Assembly: GCA_002633005.1 (NCBI GenBank)
Contig: NMRA01000260.1
Coordinates: forward strand, 365,559-429,558
From: Phoronis australis
Taxonomy: Eukaryota > Phoronida > Phoronidae
Reading direction: 5' to 3'
Length of the DNA: 64,000 bases
Numbering within the stretch: the first letter of the stretch is position 1; the number at the start of each line of letters is the position of its first letter. Positions 13,701 to 23,742 of the stretch are shown here, piece by piece. The position numbers were made by a program, and so were the translations under genes. The notes below the pieces were generated by a model, which saw only the letters and a list, made by a program, of their open reading frames with translations, searched no databases and was not told the origin of the DNA.

Positions 13701-16700
13701 CTCGGCTGGCCTAAATCATTTAACCTTCCCGGGTACAACCAATGAAGAAACCTCACAATTCTCAAATGAAAAACAAGCAAGAGCAAACTAAATACATTGA
13801 CATGAACATGAAGTACATCTAGGCGTAACAAGCAAGCAAAATTCTTAACTGCATTCCATATGCCAAATATCTGAGAACATTAAAAAAAAGGATGCGCCTA
13901 TATCCAGAGCATCACTTTCAAGCATGATTCTGGATCCAGGCGCAGGTTCAATTTTATACACATTTACCTATATTTTTCCATTTGCACAATCTCTTAGGGA
14001 ACATTCACATATTACGTCATCACAGGGGGTTTAACTCACGGTGACGTCATCGTGTGGTTAATTGGAAAACTGGTGCACCTTCTAGGGGAACTGACCAATT
14101 GCAAAACCAGAACCTGCTGTTTCACGCTTCTAAGATTTGATATATTTTACCTCATGAAACAAGGAAACGACAGACCCACTCCATCATCACTGCCTAAACA
14201 GGGGTAGGGTTTGGCTTCAATGATGTAATTAGAGGCAAGACTGGGGGGTATATCATGACGGCTGGTGATGACAGGGGGGAGGGGGGCAAATTTTGGACGT
14301 AATACGTGAATGCTCCCCTGCCGTTTAAAACAGGGCACAAAACCTTTCATCAGTGAAACATCAAGATTGGAACAGTAAATCTTATCTTGCTAACCAACTT
14401 GTGTGTAGTCACGTGTGGGCAAAGCACCAGTTTTCAGAATAACACATATACAATCTCTAGTGATAAGGGTGCTTCAGTTATTATGACTGAACTAGTTAGA
14501 CTCAACCTCTTTGTTTATACCTGTGAACCACCTCTATATAGCCAAAACACATTTTCCCCTACATCACAATCAATAAAGTATACGTAAGTTTCCTAACACG
14601 TGCTGCAATCCTTTATTCTCGCAATGAACAAAGCCCACTTACGCTATCCAGAAGTAATTTGGCAGTGTCCAGGTGACCCTCGAAAATAGCAGCTAGTAAT
14701 GGGGTGATGCCATGTTTGTCTTGAACCTTTGGAACAAAATATTGATACCTCAAACATATGCTTGTTGTTTCAGCAGAAAAAATGAAAGTAACTTCTGATC
14801 AGTTATTAGTGAACGTAAAAGATACTGAAAAGTTGGTAATTTTTTAAAAAAACACAATTCTACAGACGAATAATTAACATAGGCATGATTTGAGAAAAAC
14901 AGGAATTTGCGAACAAAATATCCCTTTAAAGTGCCTAAAATCACCAATTTCATAAAAAGAACAGCATAAACAACCTCAGGAATCCATCTGGTGTCAAAAT
15001 ATAACAATGCATTAGAAGCCAAAGCGGTAGTCGTCGAATCTGTCCATCTCCTGTCAAGTTAATAGGAATACGATTGCAAGATTTCAAAAACATCTTATGA
15101 GTTTAGGAGATACAGCCAGAGATGAGAAAAATGTCACTGGCGGACCACAGTATTTGGACATATTTATAAATGCATGTCAGTAATGCTCTTATCTTTAGGA
15201 ACACATCTGCCAATTTTCTTAACGATCCTCTGCGCGGTTTGGCAGATACAGAAGCAGACGACAAAAAAACAGACCAAAAATACAAAAAGGGCACTAGTTG
15301 GTGCAGAACACGTCGAATCCATCACAAAATGGTAAGGTGCTGTCGTCGTCGTATTAGAATTTTCATGAAAAAGCATAAAAGAACTCTGAAATTACAGAGG
15401 CAAATAACGTAAAAAAAATAAAATTGCAACCAGGGAGCATAGCTGTAGTTGGATTGGTCTGAAACTTACCGTCATCTGTTGCCATCTCCACAGGAAAACA
15501 TCTGCTAAATTTCAGAAAGATTTTCCTAAGGGTAAAGGAAATACAGCCATGGTCGCAAAAAACAATAAAATTGCCACTTGGGGGTTGCCTCGGTCTTCTC
15601 ATCAAGAAAAACATCTTCAAATTTTAATAATGATCCTTCAAGGGTTTTGGTAGCTGGAGAGGGTGATGTCAAAAACATACTCAAAAATATTTAAAATTGC
15701 CACCAAGGGGCACAAAATATGTCAAATCTGCCCAGAAATCAGAAGGCATCGTTGTCTCCTTAATAATAACCTTATTTGCAAAATATGGTAATAAAAATCT
15801 GCCACGAAATGTCTCATCTACAGGAAAACGGGAACCTGTTGACTCTATTTAACAATTCCATAAAAATCTGTCAAGGAGTTTCAAAGATACAGAGGACTGC
15901 GAAAAATAAAATAAAATTGCCACAAGAGGGGCCCAGGTGTAGTCGGACCCATCCCAATGTCGTCATTATCCATTGTCGACATACACTTGCCAAAGTTAAT
16001 AAAGATCTTGTACAGAGTTTGGGAGATATGGCCGTAGATGCAAAAACATTGCCACTAGGAGGCGCCACAATGGTCTGAGTTGTTCGAAAATCATCATCAG
16101 CCATCCTCTTCAAAATAGAAGCTTAAACACCAGTTTTCAAACTCATTTTTAGAGTGGTTTGGAGGAGCGGAAGCCAAAAACAGACTTGAAAACAGTAAAA
16201 ATGGCCACCAGATGGTGCAAAATATGTCGGATTCATCCGAAAATGGGAATATGACGTTTCTTTAATTCAAAGATATTTACCAAGTTTCAAAAAACCGTCA
16301 AGAAACAGTTGTCCGTTGTCAACTTCAAATCAATACACTTGCTAAATGTAATAAAGATCCTGCAGAGGGTTTAAGAGAAACAGTCATGGGTGCCAAAAGG
16401 TGGCACAAAAGGTAGTCAAGTTGCCGGAAAATCATCAGCCATCCTTTCACAATAGGAACATAAACGCAAATTTTCAAAATCATCTTTCGAGTGGTTTAGT
16501 TAATAGAGGGGTCGACATAAAAAAGCAGACTCGAAAACAGTAAAAATGGCCACTAGATGGCGCAAAATACCTTGACTCCATCCCAAAACTAGAGGGTAGC
16601 GTCATCATACTAATAAATGAACAATTGTCAAATTTTATGAACAGTTGTCGGATCTGTTCCAAAGTTCGATCATGCCGTCCCATTCATGGAAGGAACACGT

Positions 16701-19700
16701 GCAAAATTTCATGAGGGTTTTGGAGACAGAGCAGCCGATGCCAGACAGATGGACGGACAGGGGCGACGGCATAATGTGCCCACATATATGTGGGTACATA
16801 ATAACAAGGAATGGCGAATCGTTGCATGTGTGTTTCTTCATACACATAAGTGTGGCTCTTTTCACTTAGTGCAGGGAATCAGAGAAGCACAGATATGACA
16901 TAAGTTTGTACAAGAAACTCGTGTGTTGGTGGATATGACATACTGGAGCTGGGTACATTTATACATCACACTCATGTCCGTGGAGCTAAAAGACTTTCAG
17001 TGGAATTCACTAAACTTCTCAAGGTAAATGGTGATTTTAAGCTCTTTAACTTCTCACAGAAGAGTCTAGAACTAGCCCAAGTGTGTTACAATGTAACATA
17101 CTCACATTGACTTGGGCACCCTTGGATATCAGATAACGAACAGCACTGGTCTGTCCAAAGTCGGCAGCGAAATGCAGTGGATACCTGCCATACGCACCAA
17201 TCGCAGTATTGAGATCAATGTTCTGTAATAAATAAAAAGTTGCAAATAGACCAGGTGGACTATAATCAGTGCCATGTAACTCTTCTACGACCCTACTCTA
17301 CTACTACCCATTCTTAACAACATAAACTTGACACAGACAGACGTGGGATGCTTTCCGTAGAGGCAAGACACTTGCGTTGCACTTGTGGTAAGAAATCTTT
17401 GCTTATAAAACGGACACAGTGAATTCTATCGATAATAAAATAAAAAAAATCAATCCAAAGCATTGAAATGTACTTACAACTGTACTGCAAACAGTATGCT
17501 TCTAGGGGTGTTCATTAGTATCGAAAAACAGCTATAAGATGGCATAAAATATGTCAAACCCACGCAAAAATGGGAAGGCCACATCTTCTCCTTAATGAAA
17601 ACCTATAAACCCAAATTTCAAGAAAACCGATGCAGGAACTCCGAAGATACAGGAGGCTGTATGGACACATCCATGTTTAAATAAACTGAATGCTCGAAAA
17701 TGTTCTTCTTAAATAAAGCTAATATTAATACTTCAGAAATAACCACCAGGCCTACTCAAAATCTATCTTGTACTTCAACAGTACGGGACGTTTCATTTTA
17801 AGCTTGCACGCTCGCTGCCCAAAATCTCTGGACCATATTAGTTAAGTATACTGCAGTCTATGAAAATACCACCAATTAACCAGTTTCGCCTTCTTTGCAA
17901 ACATGGAACAGGTACATTAAAAGGGGTTGAAGGTTGTTTTTATACAATTATAAGGTCAAATTTTTGTAACACATGCAAACGATTTTAAAATTTTCGCCTT
18001 AGAGAGACATTGAACTTGAAAGCTCATCAAAAATATTTTTTAAACAATTTCTGACGAAAGTACCATCTCACAATGTCTATTACAGAGTTATTCACTTTCC
18101 CACATGAGGGAGTTTCCAGAAAATCACAAAATACACGATTTTCGAAACACCTAAGGAGAAATTATTAAGGTACCACATAGTTTGTAATGCCACTCCCACT
18201 AATGATAAATGCGTGCACGCGCTCAGTCATTCCAGAAAACAGCTGACTGACCAGGTGGATATTTACGGCAGATTATCATTTGTGCTCACACTCCGAATCT
18301 GAGGTCGACAGCACAGTATGAGGCAAGCCAGTGAAGCAAGCAATTTCTTTATAACCAATTTTAACTGTCAAGACTTGCATCAATTGTTGCTAAACCAGAT
18401 AGACTGATGGTTGAATGGCCATTGGTGTGTTTACATCAAAGGTCAAAGGTCACATTTTCCATATAACAGACAAGTCCTCCGTCTATGTCTTGCCAACCAA
18501 ATAAGGAGATGTGCTAAGCTTTGTTGGAAAATTAATCTACGAAGCGACGATCAGTTGAGATCATTTTTTGAAATTTGAAACTTAACAAATGTTTTGCCAT
18601 ATAAATCTGCTTTGCCTTGTGGTAGAAAAGTCCTACTGATCACCAGCTGACAGATCACTTTTTTGAAATTCGAAACAAAAGAAAAAGGCTTTGACATCAA
18701 TAGAAATTCTAAAATTTACAAAACAAACTGTAAAAATACCTGGTGACCACGTTGAATTCTGTTTCACTGGCTGAGAACCACTTTGAATTACGCAATTTAG
18801 TCTTGTTTTCAAATGAAAATTCTACGACAAAATAAAATTCTTCAACTGGTTTTGGAAAGTTCAATTAATACCACCTCTGAATAATGCACCCATCCTACTA
18901 CTGATGCAACGAAAGGATCCCGTGCGCAAAAGATACTAAGTTTGACCCTTCTGAAATACTGAATTGGTTCAGCAGATGCAACCTCATGAAAACTGTCACA
19001 CAAAAACTCAAGAGATATTTTGGTCACGTATAAATAATGCAACAGACTTGGATGTCCAGCAAAGCACTTCTATCCTAATGAATATGATAGTCACTCAGAA
19101 AACTTGAAATCATGAGGGATGAAAATCATCCAATGTGTTTATTTACCACACCGACAAAATTTTGTATAGTTGAAATAGCCACTAGCTTAAAACCCCTTCA
19201 AGTAAGCAGCAAATCAGTCCTTAAAGGCGAAGGCAACCTTTTTTCATGACACTTTTAGCAAAAATAAGGTCTGTTGATTATCCCAGACATATTTTTCATC
19301 TCATTAAAGCTTTTCGTAATTTAATGAATTTCTTGTCCTCTACTCCAGAAGTGACGTTTTGGGAGGCAAGAATTTCGCGCCAATTTCTTTTCATACAGTC
19401 AGACTGTGAGAGCTGTCAAGTCAATCATTGTTCTACCTCGGATGTGATAAGTTCGGTCGTCGTTTGCTTTTGATTATGAGTCAGTCAACATGCCACGCTG
19501 TTGCTGCGTACCAGGATGTACTCATTATCGTCTCACACGCTTTGGGTACCTTGCATCGCTTTCCGAAGGATGACACACTTCGTCATACTTGGCTAGCTCG
19601 TTCGCTTGAAGAACGCAGCGCTACTCGTTCACGCAACGTACAAAGCATTGGCAAGCATTTTCAGCCATCAGATTACGACAGAGATAGGCCTATGTACGCT

Positions 19701-22700
19701 GAATTGATGAAGGTCCTGCGAAACAACGCCTGAAGAAGGGTTCCGTACCGTCGCTGTTGATTCCCGTCAGTGCCCCATCGCCACCCCCGAAAAGTGCGTT
19801 TTTGAGGCGAGAAGCCTCGCGAGCTGTAGCCACTATAAACGGTGACTGGAGGCACTTCATCTACTGTCACCCATTCCTCCGAACGTACCCCATAGCGTGC
19901 AATTCCAGGAACTAGCAGTGATTCCCCGTGTGCTGTTGTCTCTAGCCCAGAGCCTGTAAGTAGCCCTGCAGCAATGTTGAGTAGTGGGAGTAAATACAGG
20001 CCCAGTTTGACACCCAATGAAAAGGACAGTTCGTCATCCAGTGAACAGATTGGTGAACCTAAGTTTGATAAGTTTATTGTGGACTTGTATTGGAGCTATT
20101 TAGAAAGTGCCGGCAGGATGTAAGCAGTTTGGGTACTCAAGTCACCTTCGGGAGTGTGTCGCGTGACACTCGGGCAAGTGGGACATTTCTTCCTCTGCAC
20201 GTGAGACGATAATGAGTACATCTCGGTAGGCAACAACAGCGTGGCATGTTGACTGACTCATAAACAAAAGCAAACGATGACCGAACTTATCACAACAGAG
20301 GTAGAACAATGACTGACTCGACTGCTCTCACAGTCAGACTGTATGAAAGAGAAATTGGCGCGAAATTCTTGCCTCCCAAAACGTCACTTCCGGAGTAGAC
20401 AAGTAATTAATTAAATTACGAAAAGCTGTAAATAAGTGAAAAATATGTCTGGGATAATCAACGGACACTATTTTTGCTAAAAATGACATGAAAAAAGGTT
20501 GCCTTCGCCTTTAAGCCAACCCCTATGGTAGAGGATCAAGTTGCAGAAACATCAGAATGGGCAATAATAAGCAAATTTAATGAATCAACAGACTTGGCAC
20601 AAATAAAAATAAGACACATAACAATCCAACAGTGCACACCTGCACATTAACTACCATTTTGTACCTGAGCCAATCAGATAACCAACGCTGCAAAAATTTT
20701 TGAGAACAATTGATTCTAACACAGTCCCCTTGATGCACCAACACAATAAATTTCTTCCAAATTTTACAGTGTTACAGTTTTATGAAAATCCATCAAAGAG
20801 CTTCAAAGATACAGAGGCGTAAAAAACTGGCATAAGGAATCACAGCAGTAGTCAAATCCGTCCACCTTCTCTCAAATTAATAGGAATATAATTGCAAAAT
20901 TTCAAAAACATCTTGCAAGGGGTTTAGGAAATGCAGCCACAGATGCAAAAAATGCCACCACTGCGTGACTTGGCAGATACAGAAGCAAACGACAACACAC
21001 TAAAAACATTTAAAATGGCCGACCCTAGGCTCACGCTAGCCGCTCGCCATTGGCGAATTCTGAGCGACACTGGCCGTGGTAGAGCTAAAGTCTATTTGGC
21101 AACTTGGCGAATGCTTTCACAATTTCTCGTGATGACTCACAGTCAGCTTGAATCAAGTCGCACCATCAATGAAATTCTTACTTCGATTTGGACTCCTAAT
21201 CTAAAAATAGCAAGCGGCCTCCTAAGGTGTCCCTCTATGCGCAAAAGGTATTACCGTAATAACAACGTCACTTAGATGTTTTAGTCAGTGCGAGTGACTG
21301 CTCGAACAAAAAGCTCGATAATGGAAGTATTTGTTCGAGTTGGAAGGAATTAAACACACTGCCAACCTCCTAAGGTGTCCCTCTATACGCAAAATGTATT
21401 TATAACATGACTTTAATGTTTTAGCCAGTGCGAGGCATAATTCACCTAAAAGCTTCAAGCGTATGGAGCGCCTATAGGAGTAGGCAATGACCATCGCCTC
21501 TGTTGGCCCGAAGCAGAGGCGATGTAGAGGCTATAGGCGCTCTGTACGCTGGAAGCTTTTCGGCGAATTATGCCTCGCACCGACTAAACCATCAAAGTCA
21601 CGTTGTTATAAATACCTTTTGCGCATAGAAGAACACCTTAGGAGGTTGTCAATGTGTTTAAGTCCTTCCAACTCGAACAAATACTCCCGTTATGAAACTT
21701 TTTCTTCGATCAGTCCCTATTTCAGTTCCCAAAATCGTGAAATCAAAATTTGCATTTTTTTAACCAGGCCGAAGGTCAGAAGTTGCGATCCTACCGGCGA
21801 ACTTTGAAAGCTGAAGTTCCCGCCCTTTGCGTACGTCTGCCGGGAACCAGCCGTGCATTTGGCAGAATGGTGAATGTTGGCCAATTCCCCTTTTGTCCAC
21901 TGACGTCACAAGCATACTGGCGCCCCCAGTGGAGGCCCTAAGAATTCGTAAACAAGCATGCTGGCGACTGTGGTTAAAGCATTTTTTATGATTTTTCCAG
22001 AGTCACTATGTTTTAGTGCGTTTTTAAAATAATGTTGCATGTCATACCTCTCAGAAAATTAATATTGTTCCAATAAATTAAGAAAATTGGAATATTCATT
22101 CTCGCGATCCTGCAACACTATCCAAATGTTCTTCTGTGTTACACACGGCAAAGCCAAAGTTTTATCCCCACGCGAAATAGCCTCGTTTACGCTCGACTAA
22201 AAAGGAATCTTTCAATCATAATTAATTGATACTATATACCATTCATTATTATATTTCATGCATTATGTTTTTAGAAAAAAAACGATACTCAACGTCCCAC
22301 AATAAATACAAGTCTGTTCGCCAGCTTGGCTCGGCCGTTGCTAGGCTGGATACTATCGGGTTCATGAACTCGGTTTATGTACGAGTTCTCAGGGCCTCCA
22401 CTGGGGGCGCCAGTATGCTTGTGACGTCAGTGGACAAAAGGGGAATTGGCCAACATTCACCATTCTGCGTGCATTTGCCGTGTTGTTAAACATTAAAATG
22501 TCAAATATGTGCACAAAGACTATTAAATGTCATATCAAAAGCATTTATTTTTATCAAATACAAACAATAATTCATTGAAATACAAACAGTTTCAAGTAAC
22601 GCCAATTAAAGACAAGTATAAGTGGTGGCATTTTGGAAACGAACATTTGACTGACAAGACCGCAATGGCTCACCTTTGGCCTATTTAAANNNNNNNNNNN

Positions 22701-23376
22701 NNNNNNNNNNNNNNNNNNNNNNNNNNNNNNNNNNNNNNNNNNNNNNNNNNNNNNNNNNNNNNNNNNNNNNNNNNNNNNNNNNNNNNNNNNNNNNNNNNNN
22801 NNNNNNNNNNNNNNNNNNNNNNNNNNNNNNNNNNNNNNNNNNNNNNNNNNNNNNNNNNNNNNNNNNNNNNNNNNNNNNNNNNNNNNNNNNNNNNNNNNNN
22901 NNNNNNNNNNNNNNNNNNNNNNNNNNNNAAAAAATGGAACAGTGACATATTGTCAGTTCAATGAGATAGTGTCATTGTGGAAAAAGATTTTATTTTCAAC
23001 TTTTATAACCGATTGATGCGATCGTCCATTTTAGGCCGACTTGGGGGTCTAAATTGCACCCTCTCTCGGTGAAATCAAAACGAGGCAACGCTGTAAAAAA
23101 ACGAGACGGTGCCGGACATTGAATGCATTACAACGGAACAAAAATTGGTGTCATTTAATTCTCAGATTATGCTTCAAGTAAGATTCTATGAAATGTCCGA
23201 TATTTAGGTTCCGTCCGATAATTAGGTACACTATGTGTAGGCCAAGGTAGGCTGTGTGTGGACTGTGGACGGGACTTAATATTGTCTTGTCGGATGGTAA
23301 TACTCACAGAATGTTCAACAGTAGCCGTTAAAGCCTCAAGATCGCCATTTTTCAATGACCAAATAAACTGTTCCAT
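10716..23376 (-). CDS. MTPN: Myotrophin, ankyrin-repeat protein (118 aa)
   Basis: In vertebrates myotrophin (V-1) binds actin capping protein CapZ and blocks it from barbed ends. It acts in the cytosol and nucleus. Four coding exons on the - strand are 23376-23308, 17222-17106, 14726-14643 and 10802-10716 (stop TGA). All are phase 0 with GT-AG sites, giving 118 codons, the same length as the vertebrate protein. The start MEQFIWSLKNGDLEALTATV matches the MTPN N-terminus. Ankyrin repeats follow: residues about 35-66 (YPLHFAADFGQTSAVRYLIS) and about 67-99 (ITPLLAAIFEGHLDTAKLLL). The last exon ends EDSEMKALLQ, like the family's IKALLQ. Introns of 6.1, 2.4 and 3.8 kb hold many mobile elements. The start lies 366 bases from the start of the divergent gene at 23743. 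Confidence 0.95.
10843..11065 (+). repeat. Dispersed ~200-bp repeat, copy 1
   Basis: It begins tagctaggctcacgctagcc and ends near tagcaagcg. The same ordered segments recur at 21024-21222: gctcacgctagccgctc, gccattg, gaatgctttcacaa and ttcttacttcgatt. No coding potential is conserved between the two. Confidence 0.65.
11685..11890 (+). repeat. Imperfect ~85-bp tandem repeat
   Basis: Units of the type 'aatgcccacgttggccgg...gggtataggggaaaccctg...aggtca' recur about 2.4 times. They lie in myotrophin intron 3. Confidence 0.55.
11966..13200 (+). repeat. Long tandem repeat, ~420-435-bp unit, about 2.3 copies
   Basis: The marker gcaccgga recurs at 12154, 12590 and 13008. Each is followed in the same order by agtgcaaaggtcat, gtcaacatg(a/g)caatt, aataggtcaaaggtcatt, tggggtcattaggtgcattt and tttgacc. 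A CTTATT microsatellite (12037-12070) and the motifs gcgcgtgtaa/gcgcagag flank it, and acgcacgcgcagag occurs at the far side (13141). The family is not recognised. Confidence 0.75.
13201..13995. other. Myotrophin intron 3, unassigned sequence
   Basis: AT-rich intronic sequence. No conserved exon, RNA or clear repeat is seen. Confidence 0.4.
13996..14319. mobile_element. Small TIR element (MITE-like)
   Basis: The left end agggaacattcacatattac and the right end acgtaatacgtgaatgctcccct are near reverse complements over about 24 bp. The interior is rich in gtcatcac and G runs and has no protein. Confidence 0.6.
15027..16800 (-). repeat. CTAGTGGC-family repeat, long diverged copy
   Basis: Read on the - strand, it starts at the palindromic end (cccacatatatgtggg at 16779-16794). 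It has boxes as gccact(a/t)g(g/a)(g/t)g at about 16547, 16209, 16053, 15921, 15700 and 15575. It contains the shared phrases 'gtaaaaatggccac' and 'agatggcgcaaaat'. It lies within myotrophin intron 2, between exons 2 and 3. Confidence 0.75.
17515..17660 (-). repeat. CTAGTGGC-family fragment
   Basis: It contains 'ataagatggcataaaatatgt' and 'accgatgcaggaactccgaagatacag', matching parts of the longer copies. Confidence 0.6.
18006..18830 (+). repeat. Dispersed ~800-bp repeat, copy A
   Basis: It shares many ordered segments with 63485-64000: gaacttgaaagctcatcaaa, a run around atgataaatg(c)(g)tgcacgc, ggtcaaaggt(c)acatttt, ccatataa, gtctatgtcttgcc, caaataaggagatgtgct, and ttgaatt(c)tgttt...gagaacc. 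No protein is recognised. Both copies are on the same strand. Confidence 0.65.
19222..20515. mobile_element. TTAA-flanked element with ~300-bp inverted termini
   Basis: The left end reads TTAA-AGGCGAAGGCAACC and the right end GGTTGCCTTCGCCT-TTAA. The inverse similarity continues inward for about 300 bases (19222-19535 against 20190-20515) with scattered mismatches. Shared landmarks include gtgacgttttgggaggcaag, agtcagactgtgagagc and aacatgccacgctgttg. A TTAA target is the hallmark of piggyBac-type transposition, although TTAA could instead be part of the terminus. The interior holds a decayed THAP domain. It is inserted in myotrophin intron 1. Confidence 0.8.
19490..19733 (+). pseudogene. Broken THAP-type zinc finger in the TTAA element
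   Basis: From ATG at 19490 the first frame reads MPRCCCVPGCTHYR, the THAP opening M-P-x-x-C-(x4)-C, then stops at a TGA near 19573. From about 19550 another frame continues with LHRFPKDDTLRHTWL and KHFQPSDY, which are core THAP features, and ends at TAA/TGA near 19733. A one-base shift therefore separates the halves. The Cys expected three residues before the zinc-binding His of KHF is Ile. THAP domains are DNA-binding modules found in some transposases and host regulators. This copy cannot encode a working finger as it stands. Confidence 0.75.
20745..21010 (-). repeat. CTAGTGGC-family fragment
   Basis: It contains 'tatgaaaatccatcaaagagc', 'ttaataggaatataattgca' and 'ggcagatacagaagcaaacg', which match 15060-15265. 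The 3' part is cut off. Confidence 0.65.
21024..21222 (+). repeat. Dispersed ~200-bp repeat, copy 2
   Basis: The partner of 10843-11065: the order aggctcacgctagccgctcg, gaatgctttcacaa, ttcttacttcgattt, atagcaagcgg is conserved. Confidence 0.65.
21285..21722. repeat. Large hairpin element, ~190-bp arms
   Basis: The left arm (about 21291-21477) and right arm (about 21530-21712) are reverse complements with mismatches. Landmarks are gttcgagttggaagg against ccttccaactcgaac, caacctcctaaggtg against caccttaggaggttg, and gcgaggcataattc against gaattatgcctcgc. Fragments of the arm recur at 1700-1775, 44400-44450 and 47700-47830, so this is a dispersed family. Confidence 0.75.
21853..22477. mobile_element. 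MULE-like MITE with 9-bp target duplication
   Basis: The inverted termini are 21862-21949 and 22381-22468, about 88 bp and nearly identical (GCAGAATGGTGAATGTTGGC... and its complement). They are flanked by direct repeats GTGCATTTG at 21853-21861 and 22469-22477. A 9-bp duplication is characteristic of Mutator-like transposons. The 607-bp element has no transposase. It is inserted in myotrophin intron 1. The high arm identity suggests recent activity. Confidence 0.85.
22690..22928. other. Assembly gap (239 N)
   Basis: Unknown bases inside myotrophin intron 1, just downstream of the MULE-like element. Open frames across it are artefacts. Confidence 0.99.
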
Positions 23377-23742
23377 CTTAATTCTTAGTTTTATCACTGT
23401 TTGAAATTCAACACTGCTCCCATAAACCGGAAGCCGCCCCTATAGTCTCAAAACTATCTAGCGATAATAATCGTTCGAGTAAAAAATATACTTTATAAAA
23501 CATATTCCTCTATTTTATCCATTTTTGTCGAATATTTTTAACATTTTGCTACATGCATTTTAAGTTTGACATTTTCTTAGATTTTACACAGCTCATTGTT
23601 AATAACACTTCGCATTGTTGTTATATGACTCACCTCCGGTGGCGCGAGGTTGGAAAACATGTACTGGGGATTTCCCATAATAATTTTCCAGGAAATTCTT
23701 AAGGCAACAAAATATCAAATTGACAAACGTGAATGTGAAGAA
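23377..23742. promoter_or_regulatory. Shared promoter region of MTPN and the divergent coiled-coil gene
   Basis: The two start codons are 366 bases apart and diverge. The region contains CCGGAAG (23428-23434, an ETS-type core read on the + strand) and GGCGCG at 23641. No TATA box is obvious near either start. Transcription starts are not determined from sequence. Confidence 0.5.

Noticed and set aside
19673-20017. A 114-codon - strand frame in the TTAA element
   Set aside because: It is antisense to the THAP relic, with no recognisable domain.
22676-22948. Open frames of unknown residues
   Set aside because: They span the N gap.
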